A DNA stretch of 64,000 nucleotides from NCBI RefSeq assembly GCF_043677095.1, contig NZ_JBHLJR010000002.1, positions 496,001 to 560,000 of the forward strand, in the 5' to 3' direction. Positions 8,316-17,210 of the stretch are shown one piece after another. The notes below the pieces were generated by a model. That model saw only the letters and a list, made by a program, of their open reading frames with translations, was not told the DNA's origin and searched no databases. Both the position numbers and the translations under genes were made by a program. Numbering within the stretch: position 1 is the stretch's first letter; each line of letters starts with the position of its first letter. The stretch comes from Natronococcus roseus (GTDB lineage Archaea > Halobacteriota > Halobacteria > Halobacteriales > Natrialbaceae).

Positions 8316-9404
8316 ATGGACGATCGACGGTCGCTTCGGTTGCTGATCCCTCGCCCGATCCGCAGGCTTCCCGCCGACCTCGCGGCGATGCTCGTCGTGA
8401 CCCTCCTCGTCAACGTCGCCGTCTTCGTTCCCGTCGTTCGGGATACGCCGCTTCGGGTCCCGCTGGGGCTCGCCTTCGCGCTGTTCGTCCCCGGCTACGT
8501 CTTCATCGCCGCGCTGTTTCCGGAGGCCGGTGAGTCGCCGACGGCCGACGACGCGGACGACACCACCCGCTTTTCGGGCGAGTCGATCCGCGCGGGGATC
8601 GACGGCATCGAGCGCGTCGCGCTCGCGTTCGGGCTGAGCATCGCCATCGTTCCCCTCATCGGCCTCGTGTTGAACTTTACGCCGTGGGGGATCCGACTCA
8701 CGCCGATCATGCTCTCGCTGTCTGGCTTTACCGTCCTCGCGACTGCCGTCGCGGCCCACCGCCGCTGGGAACTCCCCGCCGAGGAGCGGTTCGCGGTTCC
8801 CTACGGCGCGTGGTACGCCGCCGGGCGCTCGGAGCTGCTCGAGCCCGACACCCGCCTCGACGGCGCCCTGAACGTCCTGCTGGTGCTCTCGATCGTGCTC
8901 GCGGTCGGCGTGGTCGGCTTCGCGGTCGTCTCCCCGCCGGCCGGCGAGCAGTTCTCGGCGGTCTACCTGCTCACCGAGGACGACGACGGCGAGCTCGTCG
9001 CCGACGGCTACCCCACCGAGTTCACCCAGGGCGAGAGCGCCGAGGTTATCGTCGGCGTCGACAACCACGAACACGAGACGACCGACTACACCGTCGTCGC
9101 GGTCGAACAGCAGACCGAAACCGTGGTCAACGAGAGCGCCGTCACGGACTCGGCTGCCGAGGACGGGAACCAGACCGCAGTCAACGAAACTGTCGTCACC
9201 GAACAACAGGAACTCGAGCGCTTCGAGACGACGCTGGGCCACGACGAGAGCTGGCACCAGACCCACGAGCTCGAGCCGACGATGGTCGGCGAGGATATCC
9301 GGATCGTCTGGCTACTGTTCCCCGACGGCGAGGTACCCGACGAGCCGACGACCGACGACACCGAGTACCACGTCCACCTCTGGGTCGACGTCGAGGAGCC
9401 CTGA
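8316..9404 (+). CDS. DUF1616 membrane protein
   Basis: A 362-residue protein with four or five membrane helices (about 20-40, 45-65, 100-122, 128-148, 186-208) and an extracellular beta-rich C-terminal domain with several N-glycosylation sequons (for example NES, NQT, NET). It matches DUF1616, a family of predicted archaeal membrane proteins found near surface-polysaccharide and DUF58/DUF4129 genes. The start ATG follows the previous gene by 50 bases with a TTTTATT element between (near 8284-8290), so it may have its own promoter. Function unknown. Confidence 0.85.
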   Translation: MDDRRSLRLLIPRPIRRLPADLAAMLVVTLLVNVAVFVPVVRDTPLRVPLGLAFALFVPGYVFIAALFPEAGESPTADDADDTTRFSGESIRAGIDGIERVALAFGLSIAIVPLIGLVLNFTPWGIRLTPIMLSLSGFTVLATAVAAHRRWELPAEERFAVPYGAWYAAGRSELLEPDTRLDGALNVLLVLSIVLAVGVVGFAVVSPPAGEQFSAVYLLTEDDDGELVADGYPTEFTQGESAEVIVGVDNHEHETTDYTVVAVEQQTETVVNESAVTDSAAEDGNQTAVNETVVTEQQELERFETTLGHDESWHQTHELEPTMVGEDIRIVWLLFPDGEVPDEPTTDDTEYHVHLWVDVEEP

Positions 9405-9553
9405 TCGGCGCTCACCACCTCGAGTCCGTCCAAGGGGCTCGAACTCCCGTCTACCGATCACCGCCGCTGGAACGACGGGTCGACGAGTATGTATCGACTA
9501 AGGTTGTCATACGAACTCGTATTCCTTCTATCGGTTTCGGTCTGACTAGTGGG

Positions 9554-9615
9554 AAAGCTTATTACTGGACGCAGACTCGTCGAAGATACGGTGGTGATGA
9601 CAACGAATACCACGC
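9554..9615 (+). repeat. Small-gene cassette, copy 1: promoter and 5' coding repeat
   Basis: The TATA-containing AAAGCTTATTAC (9554-9565), a 31-base spacer ending ATACGGTGGTG, and the first codons ATGACAACGAAT are nearly identical to 14936-14997, with exactly the same spacing to the ATG. The repeat unites promoter and gene start and then fades into protein-level similarity. Confidence 0.8.
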
Positions 9616-9800
9616 TACTCACGCGACGTGACCGATCCCGTATCGAATACCGCGATCCCCTGGTACGACTCCTGTGGCGGCCGAACGCCGACTTCGGCCA
9701 CACTCGACGTGCGCGTTTTGTACACCGCTGCCGTTCGCTTTTCGAACTCGACCCCGCGTCGGAACCGTTTCACCGTCGATCGGCGACCGACTATTCGTAG
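9597..9800 (+). CDS. Small 67-residue protein, intact member of a duplicated family
   Basis: Starts MTTNTTLLTRRDRS and ends RSATDYS; basic and Arg-rich, which is unusual in this acidic proteome. A TATA element (9554-9565) precedes the ATG by about 32 bases. The core PLVRLLWRPN resembles PLCEFVRLLTPN in the frameshifted copy near 15 kb, so the reading frame is conserved between two loci. The last 10 bases overlap the convergent deacetylase gene. No known domain. Could be a small DNA/RNA-binding protein (basic charge) but nothing shows this directly. Confidence 0.5.
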   Translation: MTTNTTLLTRRDRSRIEYRDPLVRLLWRPNADFGHTRRARFVHRCRSLFELDPASEPFHRRSATDYS

Positions 9801-11110
9801 ACGTACTCCTCGGCCATCTCCGCGGGCGTGATCACCTCGAGCTCCCCCGCTTCGACGTGTTCCTCGAGCGAACGAAGCGTCTCCTCGAGCGCCTCGAGCT
9901 TGCTCTCCCCGTCGAGTTCGTAGAACGGGATCGCCGTGATCCCGCCCCACTCGGCGGTCCACTCGAGCAGGTCCGTCGCGTCGCCCGGGTCGGGGGTCTC
10001 GGCCATCGAGCAGAGATGGGGGTTCCCCGCGTACCCCTGCGAGCGTGAGCGGCCCGCGAAGGCGAGGTCGTAGTGCTCTTGAACGAGTTCGTAGCTCTCG
10101 TCGGTGTACCGTGAACCGGGGTAGGCAAAAACGCGGACGTCGTCCCCGTAGCCCGCCTCGGAGAGCCAGTCGCTCGGGTCGACGACGGCCTCCTCGAGGG
10201 CGTCCGAATCGACGCCGTCGAGGGGCTGGCCGTTCGCCGACTGTGCGCCGATCGTCCAGCCGGCCGCGGCGAGGTCGTCGACCTGCTCTCCGGTGAGTCG
10301 GTCACCCTCGGCGGCCTCATCCTCGCGGAGTCGAGCGGTCGGGACGAACGCCGTCGCCGGGAGGTCGGCGTCCTCGAGGCGAGGTAAAGCCTCGGTGGCG
10401 TGGGTCTCGTACCCGCCGTGGAGCTGGAGCAACACCGTTCCCTGAGTCGGTCGGGGAACGAAGTGGAAGTCGTCGACCCACTGGCGGCCCTCGGCGTCGC
10501 CGCCGAACCAGCGGATCACCTGCAGGACGACGACCTTGCTCAGGTCGGGCTCGCCCCGGATTCGGGTAATCCCGAAATTGTGACGCGTCAGCGACGTTCC
10601 GCCCGCGAACCCCTGGCTGTACTCGACGTAGTGGGCGTCTGCGTCCTGGAGCTGGATACGCACGACGCCCGAATCCGTGTCGGTGGCCAGATCGAGCCCG
10701 GGCGCGACCTCCCGAACGTCGATGGGCTCCTCGAGTTCGCGGCGAACCCGAACCTGCCCTCGCGAGTCGACCGACGACGTCAGCAGCGCCGACTGGGAGC
10801 CGAGCGAGGCGCGACTCGAGTCGGCCTCGAGCGTCCCGATGTCCTGCCACTCCCACCACTCCTCGAGCTCCTCGAAGTCGTCGAAGGTGCCGACCAGTTC
10901 GGGGTACTCCTCCTCGTCGTCGTTCTCGGGACCCCCCTCGTCGTCACCGTCCTCGGAACTCTCGTCGTCGTCCGACGTCTCGTCGGTCGGCTCCGTCCCG
11001 CCGTCGTTGGCCCGTTCGTCGCTCGTGTCCGGTTCCCCGGGGCCGCCGAGTTCGGTACAGCCGGCGAGGACGGTCGCCGCTCCGATCGCGAGGTAGGTCC
11101 GTCGGTCCAT
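9791..11110 (-). CDS. TAT-exported lipoprotein with polysaccharide-deacetylase-like domain
   Basis: A 439-residue protein. The N-terminus MDRRTYLAIGAATVLAGC combines a twin-arginine motif with a lipobox, so it is exported folded and lipid-anchored at Cys18. Residues about 24-75 are an acidic, Gly/Ser/Thr linker typical of haloarchaeal surface proteins. A beta-sandwich-like region (about 80-250) precedes a NodB-like polysaccharide deacetylase fold (about 255-439) containing LLQLHGGYETHATEALPRL and VFAYPGSRYTDES. The canonical NodB DD metal motif is not clear, so activity on a polysaccharide is uncertain. Start chosen because the TAT lipoprotein signal begins there. Confidence 0.82.
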   Translation of the reverse strand: MDRRTYLAIGAATVLAGCTELGGPGEPDTSDERANDGGTEPTDETSDDDESSEDGDDEGGPENDDEEEYPELVGTFDDFEELEEWWEWQDIGTLEADSSRASLGSQSALLTSSVDSRGQVRVRRELEEPIDVREVAPGLDLATDTDSGVVRIQLQDADAHYVEYSQGFAGGTSLTRHNFGITRIRGEPDLSKVVVLQVIRWFGGDAEGRQWVDDFHFVPRPTQGTVLLQLHGGYETHATEALPRLEDADLPATAFVPTARLREDEAAEGDRLTGEQVDDLAAAGWTIGAQSANGQPLDGVDSDALEEAVVDPSDWLSEAGYGDDVRVFAYPGSRYTDESYELVQEHYDLAFAGRSRSQGYAGNPHLCSMAETPDPGDATDLLEWTAEWGGITAIPFYELDGESKLEALEETLRSLEEHVEAGELEVITPAEMAEEYVYE

Positions 11111-11256
11111 CGTTCGTCGAACCCACACCCGGGACCGGGGGTTTGTTATGCTTCCAGTATCTCCGCCGGGTCGATTCGTACGCCCTCCATACCCCGAGCG
11201 ACCGGCCTCACCGCCCGAACATGGTCGTCGATCGCGGGGACGAACGTCGCCGTTCG

Positions 11257-12123
11257 CTACCAGACGAGCCACTCGAGTGCGAGCACGAGCGCGGCCAGGA
11301 AGACGTGTTCGCCGTCGACGATCCCGCCGTAGAACAGCGGGCCGCGACCCCGGCTCGCGAAGGGGATGTAACAGCCGACGTAGCCGTGGAACGCCAGTAG
11401 AACGAGAAACCGGGCGTCGAGGACGCCCGCGGCGACGACCGCGACGACGACCGCGACGGCGACGTTGGCGAGCTGGGCGACGATGCGTGTCCGGCGGGGC
11501 CCGAACGCCGTCGGGATCGTCGCGATCCCCTCCTCGCGGTCCCCCTCGATGTCCTTGACGTCGAAGATCGCCGCGGCGATCGTGATCATGGCGCCGATGT
11601 AGGCGGCGAGAAAGAGCACCTCGCGGGTCAGCAGCTGTTCGTAGTAGACGCCGACGCCCAGGGGGATCACCGCCCAGGCGAAGCCGACGAAGAGGTTCTT
11701 GACGAGGAAGACTCGCTTGATTCCGAGGGTGTACAGCCCGGCGACGACCGCGGGCAACAGCAGGTAGCCGACGCCGGGGAGCTCGAGGACGACCGCGACG
11801 GCGATGGCGCCGAGGTAGAGCCCGACCCCCAGCGCCAGCCAGGCGAGGCCGGCGCGCTCGACGAACGCCGCGCGCCGGGGGACGTTCTCCCGGTCCTCCT
11901 CGAGGTCGGTAAAGCGGTTTATCGTGTAGACGAACATCGCCGCCGCGAAGACGATGAAGGCGGGTAGCGCCTCGAGGGGCAGGTCGGCGAGGACGGCGGT
12001 CGTGACGACGACGCTCGCGGCCGCGAGCGAGATGAAGAGGTTGCTGTGGACGAGAAAGCGGAGCGCGGTAAGCAGCCACGCCGGTAGGTGGTGTCCCTCG
12101 CGTGCGGTCGTCGAGGTCGACAC
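11257..12123 (-). CDS. UbiA-family prenyltransferase
   Basis: A 288-residue polytopic membrane enzyme with eight to nine predicted helices. The two Asp-rich motifs of the UbiA superfamily are present: NRFTDLEEDREN (about residues 69-80) and DVKDIEGDREEG (about 191-202); they bind the Mg-diphosphate of the prenyl donor. Archaeal members make archaeal lipids (geranylgeranylglyceryl phosphate), menaquinone or heme-related products; which one cannot be told here. The GTG start at 12123 is preferred over the upstream in-frame ATG, whose extra 47 residues are Pro/Arg-rich and unlike the family. Confidence 0.87.
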   Translation of the reverse strand: MSTSTTAREGHHLPAWLLTALRFLVHSNLFISLAAASVVVTTAVLADLPLEALPAFIVFAAAMFVYTINRFTDLEEDRENVPRRAAFVERAGLAWLALGVGLYLGAIAVAVVLELPGVGYLLLPAVVAGLYTLGIKRVFLVKNLFVGFAWAVIPLGVGVYYEQLLTREVLFLAAYIGAMITIAAAIFDVKDIEGDREEGIATIPTAFGPRRTRIVAQLANVAVAVVVAVVAAGVLDARFLVLLAFHGYVGCYIPFASRGRGPLFYGGIVDGEHVFLAALVLALEWLVW

Positions 12124-12338
12124 TACGATACCGCCTCCGGTCGCCGGCAATCGCGTCGGCTCCGGAGCTGTTCGTCCCGCGCGTCTCGCTTCTCGGGAGT
12201 ACGGGGATACACCGCTGACTTCGGGGTAGGAGCCGTACGGAGTCAAACGCTTCGGTACACTCACTCGAGCTACCGTCGGCTACCGGGTATCGAGGGCAAC
12301 AGAAACAACGCCGCGCTCACGACGAAGGGCTCGATCGA

Positions 12339-12461
12339 CTACTGGTACTGGGACTCGCGTCGCGCCTGGTACATCAGCTCCCAGACCGCGTCCTCGATCG
12401 ACTCGGGGTTCTCTTCCTCGAGCTTCTTGTACAGGGACTCGGAGACGTTTACTTCGGGCAT
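12339..12461 (-). CDS. Small 40-residue protein with ribbon-helix-helix-like start
   Basis: The product begins MPEVNVSESLYKKLEEEN and continues with a helix containing ESIEDAVWELMYQARR. The short beta strand followed by two helices resembles RHH antitoxin or SpoVT-type small regulators, which in haloarchaea are often this short (compare the DUF7557-like group). A TATA-like TTTTATTA on the minus strand (about 12486-12494) sits about 28 bases before the ATG, supporting this start and leaderless expression. No toxin gene lies next to it. Confidence 0.65.
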   Translation of the reverse strand: MPEVNVSESLYKKLEEENPESIEDAVWELMYQARRESQYQ

Positions 12462-12622
12462 CACCTGTGTATACCGCAGCCGAGGTAATAAAAGTACCCT
12501 AATACGGAACTGAGTTAATTTCGGCCGAGCGTCGAGGAGGCGCCGCGATACGGCAATCACTGCCGCAAATCGAACCGAAACTGGCAGGATTTAAGCAAGG
12601 CCGGGACGGCCGTTCGAATGGT

Positions 12623-13774
12623 ATGAAACTACATGAGTACCAGGCGAAGCAAGTCTTCGCCGACGCCGGAATTCCGACGCCGGAGTCACAGCTCGCTTCG
12701 GACGTCGACGGCGTACTGACCGCAGCCGAGGAGATCGGGTATCCGGTCGCGGTCAAGGCACAGGTACAGGTCGGCGGTCGGGGGAAAGCCGGCGGGATCG
12801 AGCTCGTCGAGAACGAGGAGGAGGCCCGCGAGGCCGCCGAGTCGATCATCGGAATGGATCTCAAGGGCTACCACGTCGACCAGGTCCTCGTCGAGGGCGC
12901 GGTCGACTTCGTCGACGAGCTCTACATCGGCATCACGATGGACCGCGGCGAGGGCAAACCCGTCGCGATGGTCTCGACGAAGGGGGGCGTCAACATCGAG
13001 GAGGTCGCCGAGGAGGACCCCGAGGCGATCGCCCGCGAGCACATCGATCCCTCCTTCGGCATGCACCCCTACCAGGCCCGCAAGGCCGTCTACGACGCCG
13101 GCGTCGACAAGGCCGTCGCCCGCGACGTCTCGAGCGTTCTCACCACGCTCTACCAGCTCTGGGACGACCGCGACGGCTCCGACGCTGAGATCAACCCGCT
13201 GATGGTCACCGACGACGACGAGGTCATCGCGGCCGACGCCGTGATGAACATCGACGAGGACGCGCTGTTCCGCCAGCCCGAACTCGCCGAAATGGAAGCC
13301 GAGGCCGCAAGCGGCGGCGACGAGCTCGAGCAGAAGGCCGACGAGTACGACTTCGACTACGTTCGGCTGGAGGGTAACACGGGGATTATCGGCAACGGCG
13401 CCGGCCTCGTGATGACCACGCTGGACCTCGTCGACCACTACGGCGGCGAGCCCGCGAACTTCCTGGACGTCGGCGGCGGCGCGAAGGCCGACCGCATCGC
13501 GAACGCGCTCGATATGGTGTTCTCGGACGACAACGTCGATTCGGTCGTCTTCAACATCTTCGGCGGGATCACCCGCGGCGACGAGGTCGCCAAGGGGATC
13601 AACGAAGCCTTGGAGCAGTTCGACGAGATCCCCAAACCGGTCGTCGTCCGCCTCGCGGGGACGAACTGGGAGGAGGGGATGGAAATTCTGAACGAGGACC
13701 TCGTGACGGTCGAACAGACCCTCGAGGACGCGGTTCAGCGTGCCGTCGAGTACGCTGAGGAGGGACAAGCATGA
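12623..13774 (+). CDS. sucC: Succinate-CoA ligase (ADP-forming) beta subunit
   Basis: A 383-residue ATP-grasp protein that with SucD converts succinyl-CoA, phosphate and ADP to succinate, CoA and ATP in the citric acid cycle. The beginning MKLHEYQAKQVFADAGIPTP, the KAQVQVGGRGKAGGI lysine/glycine loop, AEINPLMV, and the C-terminal GNGAGLVM and NIFGGITRGDEVA motifs are family hallmarks. Length is normal. A TATA-like GATTTAAG at about 12588-12595 lies ~30 bases before the ATG. Overlaps sucD by four bases (ATGA). Confidence 0.97.
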   Translation: MKLHEYQAKQVFADAGIPTPESQLASDVDGVLTAAEEIGYPVAVKAQVQVGGRGKAGGIELVENEEEAREAAESIIGMDLKGYHVDQVLVEGAVDFVDELYIGITMDRGEGKPVAMVSTKGGVNIEEVAEEDPEAIAREHIDPSFGMHPYQARKAVYDAGVDKAVARDVSSVLTTLYQLWDDRDGSDAEINPLMVTDDDEVIAADAVMNIDEDALFRQPELAEMEAEAASGGDELEQKADEYDFDYVRLEGNTGIIGNGAGLVMTTLDLVDHYGGEPANFLDVGGGAKADRIANALDMVFSDDNVDSVVFNIFGGITRGDEVAKGINEALEQFDEIPKPVVVRLAGTNWEEGMEILNEDLVTVEQTLEDAVQRAVEYAEEGQA

Positions 13775-14643
13775 GTGTACTAGTCGACGACGACACGCGC
13801 GTCGTGGTACAGGGCATCACCGGCGGGGAGGGCAAGTTCCACGCCGAGCAGATGATGGAGTACGGCACGAACGTCGTCGCGGGCGCCGTGCCCGGGAAGG
13901 GCGGCCAGGAGGCCGCCGGCGTTCCGGTGTACGACACGGTCCACGAGGCCGTCGAAGAGGAAAACGCCGACACCTCGGTGATCTTCGTTCCGCCGGCCTT
14001 TTCCGGCGACGCGGTCTTCGAATCCCTCGACAGCGACCTCGACCTCGCGGTCGCGATTACGGAGGGCATTCCGACCCAGGACATGGCCCGGGTCAACAAG
14101 CGTCTGACCGAAACCGACACGCGACTTATCGGTCCGAACTGTCCCGGCCTCATCACGCCGGGTGAGGCCAAGCTGGGCATCCTTCCGGGGAATATCTTCT
14201 CGGAGGGGAACGTCGGCCTGGTCTCCCGTTCGGGAACGCTGACCTACCAGGTCGTCGACAACCTCACCAACCGCGGGCTCGGCCAGAGCACCGCGATCGG
14301 CATCGGCGGCGACCCCATCATCGGGACCGACTTCGTCGACGCCCTCGAGCTGTTCGAGGACGACCCCGAGACCGACGCCATCGTCATGTGCGGCGAGATC
14401 GGCGGCGAGGACGAGGAGGAGGCTGCCGCCTTCATCGATGACTACGTCGATACCCCGGTTGCGGGCTTCATCGCCGGCCGCACGGCCCCGCCGGGCAAGC
14501 GGATGGGCCACGCGGGCGCCATCGTCTCCGGCTCCGGCACCGGTACCGCCGAGAGCAAGATCTCGGCCCTGAACGACGCGGGCGTCCCCGTCGGCGACAC
14601 TCCCGAGGAGGTCGCCGACCACATCGAAGAGTTCCTCGCGTAG
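13771..14643 (+). CDS. sucD: Succinate-CoA ligase alpha subunit
   Basis: A 290-residue CoA-binding subunit of succinyl-CoA synthetase. Visible are the N-terminal Rossmann-type GITGGEGKFH, the GPNCPGLITPGE motif and the phosphohistidine loop RMGHAGAIVSGSGTGTA with His247. It is coupled to sucC through ATGA and ends the two-gene operon. Confidence 0.97.
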   Translation: MSVLVDDDTRVVVQGITGGEGKFHAEQMMEYGTNVVAGAVPGKGGQEAAGVPVYDTVHEAVEEENADTSVIFVPPAFSGDAVFESLDSDLDLAVAITEGIPTQDMARVNKRLTETDTRLIGPNCPGLITPGEAKLGILPGNIFSEGNVGLVSRSGTLTYQVVDNLTNRGLGQSTAIGIGGDPIIGTDFVDALELFEDDPETDAIVMCGEIGGEDEEEAAAFIDDYVDTPVAGFIAGRTAPPGKRMGHAGAIVSGSGTGTAESKISALNDAGVPVGDTPEEVADHIEEFLA

Positions 14644-14935
14644 CCCGGGACGCCGTCGTTCCGTAGCGAGCGAACGCGATCGACGAACGGTTCGATCGTA
14701 CGGCTTTCTCTCTCACGGTTCGTCTCGAGGCGAGCGCTCGAGTCCGACCCGTCCGTGAGTCCGTCGACCGTTCGCGGGGAGGGGACTCGAACCGGCCGCA
14801 GGATCGGAGAGTCGTCGTCACCCGCTCGAGATCGTCGACCCGGATCGGCAGTACCTGCGGAACGTCAGCTTTCGGGCGGCACCAGGAACCGTTCGATTAT
14901 GAATCATCGCTCGAGCTGGACACATAGCTAGCAAC

Positions 14936-14997
14936 AAAGCTTATTACAGTACACGAACTCGTCGATACTACGGTGGTGATGACAACGAATCCCACGC
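14936..14997 (+). repeat. Small-gene cassette, copy 2: promoter and 5' coding repeat
   Basis: AAAGCTTATTAC (14936-14947), the spacer ending CTACGGTGGTG and ATGACAACGAAT match the first copy at 9554-9615 with identical spacing. Upstream (14644-14935) I see no gene. Confidence 0.8.
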
Positions 14998-15207
14998 TAC
15001 CCCCACACACTGGATACGGCGATACCGCCCCTCTGTGAGTTCGTGAGGCTCCTGACGCCGAACCCACATCTCGTTACTCATGATTCGACGTGCCGTTTTT
15101 TACCTGTTGCTCGCCTCAGAGCGACCGCGAGCGTAGCGGCCGTCCCGTACACGTCAGCGAGACGCTGCCACCTGGGGTTCATCGGATCCTGGCCCGTCCG
15201 ATACGGT
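14979..15207 (+). pseudogene. Frameshifted copy of the small-gene family
   Basis: The ATG at 14979 opens a frame starting MTTNPTLPPHTGYGDT that stops at a TGA after 19 residues. Shifting by one base inside 15000-15030 restores a long frame reading PLCEFVRLLTPNPHLVTH then DSTCRFLPVARLRA, which matches the PLVRLLWRPN core of the intact copy at 9597-9800. The restored frame runs on, without a stop, into the zinc-ribbon gene at 15208, so the natural 3' end is lost. Either one base was deleted in a decaying copy or there is a sequencing error. Confidence 0.55.
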
Positions 15208-15363
15208 ATGCCAGTCGACCTCGAGTGCGATACCTGTGGTCACCGCCACACGATTCCGGAGCGGCCGGACGACCCCGAGGGCGGCGGAACGGTCTGCCCG
15301 TCCTGCGGCGCGAAACCCTTCACCGTTCGCCGGGAGGGGGTTGCGTGGCACCCCGACGGCTGA
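15208..15363 (+). CDS. Small CPxCG zinc-ribbon protein
   Basis: A 51-residue protein with two metal-binding knuckles: CDTCGHRH (residues 7-14) and CPSCG (34-38). Such tiny zinc-finger proteins are abundant in haloarchaea and several have been linked to stress, motility or biofilm phenotypes, but most have no known function. It ends GVAWHPDG. The start is placed at MPVDLECDTCG because the zinc ribbon begins there; the frame is open upstream through the decayed cassette. Convergent with the dehydrogenase gene, 5 bases away. Confidence 0.75.
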   Translation: MPVDLECDTCGHRHTIPERPDDPEGGGTVCPSCGAKPFTVRREGVAWHPDG

Positions 15364-15368
15364 ACCGC

Positions 15369-17138
15369 CTACGACTCGGCCTCGGCGAGCAGGTCCGGAC
15401 TCTCGAGGTACTCCTCGATCCCCTCGGCGGCGCGGAAGGCCAGCGCGCCGACGGTTCCGGTCGGGTTGTAGCCGCTGTTGTGGGCGAACGCCGAGGCGCC
15501 GGGGATGAACAGGTTGCGGGCGTCCCAGCACTGCAGGTAGTCGTTGACCACCGATTCGTCGGGATCGGCGCCCATAATCGCGCCGCCGGTGTTGTGGGTC
15601 GTCTGGTAGGGAATGATGTCGAAGTCGCCCTCGAGGCCGCCGCTGGCGTCGATCCTGTCGGCGCCCATCTCCGCCATGACCTCCTCGCAGACGTCGCTGC
15701 CGTACTCCGCGAGCGCGTAATCCTGGTCGTGCCAGTTGAACGTCATCCGGATCAGCGGAAGCCCGTAGTCGTCGGTGTAGTTCGGATCGAGGTCGAGGTA
15801 GTTGTCTCGAAACGGAAGGACGGCGCCCTGGCAGGAAATCTCGAGCCGGCTGTGGTTGTACTCGAGGCTCGTTTCCTTGAACTCCGACCCCCACGACGGG
15901 GTTCCCTCGGGGACTGGATTGTTAGCGATCGGGCGCTCGCCGGTCTGGTTGATCGCGACGTTGCCCCCGTGGAGGAAGTCGAGCTCCTCGTGGTCGAAGT
16001 TGTCGCCGTTGATGTCGTCGAAGGAGGCCCCGAGCGCGCCCGCACCCATGTAGAGGTTCCACTCCTCGTCGTCGAAGTAGCCGGTGGCGCTGCCGCCCAT
16101 GTTCTGGTAGCAGTAGTTCTTCCCGACGACGCCCTCGCCCGTCTCGGGATCGTAGGGCTCGCCGATTCCCGACAGGAGGAGCAGCCGGACGTTGTTGAGG
16201 ACGTAGGCGGTCAGCGCGACGGCGTCGGCCGGCTGTTCGTAGACCGTGTTGGTCCGCGAGTCGACGTACTTCACGCCCGTAACCTGCCGCGCGTCCTCGT
16301 CGTAGAGCAACTCGACGACGTTCGAGTGGGTCCGCAGCTCGAAGTTCCCCGTCTCCTCGGCCGCCGGCAGCACCGTTACGGTGGGATCGGACTTGGCGCC
16401 CCACTCGCAGCCGAACCGCTCGCAGTAGCCGCAGTACTCGCACCGGCCGAGCCGGACGCCGTCGGGGTTCTCGTAGGGTTCGGAGAGGTTCGCCGACGGT
16501 TGCATGAACGGCTCGTAACCGGCCGCGTCGGCGCCCTCCGCGAACCGCTCGAGTGGCGGCGACTGCATCATGGGTCCCACCGGGTAGTCGTTCGACCGCG
16601 GACCCTCGTAGGGGTTCCCGTCGTCCCTTCTCTCGCCGTCGACGTTGCCGGCGACGCCGGAGATGCCGGCGATCCGCTCGAACTCGTCGTAGTACGGCTC
16701 GATCTCCTCCCAGGAGATCCCCCAGTCCTGCAGCTGCATATCGTCGGGGATCGCCTCCTCGCCGTAGCGATCGATCGTCTCCGATTCGATCTCGAAGTCG
16801 TAGGGTAGGAAGCGAAACGTGATTCCGTTCCAGTGGACCCCCGCCCCGCCTTCGCCGGTGCCGGGGAGGAAGGCCCCGTAGCGGCGCATCGGCAGCGCCG
16901 TCTCGCCCGGCTCGTGTCGGAAGGTGATCGTCTCCCGGGAGAGGTCCTGCATCAGTTTGTACCGCAGCGCGTAACCGAGTTCGTCGTGGACCGTGAGCCA
17001 GTCCTCCGTCGATCGTTCGCCCCCGCGTTCCAGACTCACAACGTCGTACTCCGCCTGCGCCAGTTCTTTCGCGACGATACCGCCCGTCCAGCCCGCGCCG
17101 ACGGTGATGACGTCGACGGGATCCAGTTCGATTGTCAT
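15369..17138 (-). CDS. GMC-type FAD oxidoreductase, gluconate 2-dehydrogenase-like large subunit
   Basis: A 589-residue flavoenzyme. The FAD-binding ITVGAGWTGGIVAKEL (11-26) is N-terminal. A four-cysteine stretch CEYCGYCERFGC (C233, C236, C239, C244) matches the place where FAD glucose dehydrogenases carry an iron-sulfur cluster. The C-terminal TTHNTGGA and AFAHNSGYNPTGTVGALAF hold the catalytic His/Asn pair and the second FAD contact. It should oxidise a sugar, sugar acid or alcohol and pass electrons on; the substrate is not visible. No signal peptide of its own; probably exported with its TAT-bearing partner at 17211-18218, with which it forms an operon (72-base gap). Confidence 0.9.
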   Translation of the reverse strand: MTIELDPVDVITVGAGWTGGIVAKELAQAEYDVVSLERGGERSTEDWLTVHDELGYALRYKLMQDLSRETITFRHEPGETALPMRRYGAFLPGTGEGGAGVHWNGITFRFLPYDFEIESETIDRYGEEAIPDDMQLQDWGISWEEIEPYYDEFERIAGISGVAGNVDGERRDDGNPYEGPRSNDYPVGPMMQSPPLERFAEGADAAGYEPFMQPSANLSEPYENPDGVRLGRCEYCGYCERFGCEWGAKSDPTVTVLPAAEETGNFELRTHSNVVELLYDEDARQVTGVKYVDSRTNTVYEQPADAVALTAYVLNNVRLLLLSGIGEPYDPETGEGVVGKNYCYQNMGGSATGYFDDEEWNLYMGAGALGASFDDINGDNFDHEELDFLHGGNVAINQTGERPIANNPVPEGTPSWGSEFKETSLEYNHSRLEISCQGAVLPFRDNYLDLDPNYTDDYGLPLIRMTFNWHDQDYALAEYGSDVCEEVMAEMGADRIDASGGLEGDFDIIPYQTTHNTGGAIMGADPDESVVNDYLQCWDARNLFIPGASAFAHNSGYNPTGTVGALAFRAAEGIEEYLESPDLLAEAES

Positions 17139-17210
17139 TGTCTCTCGTATCGTATCGCAGTCGTTCGATCGCTCCGTGCCGCGCGTCCGTGACCGGCCGT
17201 CCCCCTCGAG

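Noticed and set aside
14770..14815. tRNA-like T arm GGTTCGAGTCC on the minus strand
   Set aside because: The T stem does not pair (GCCGG against CCCCT) and no acceptor or anticodon stem can be built around it.
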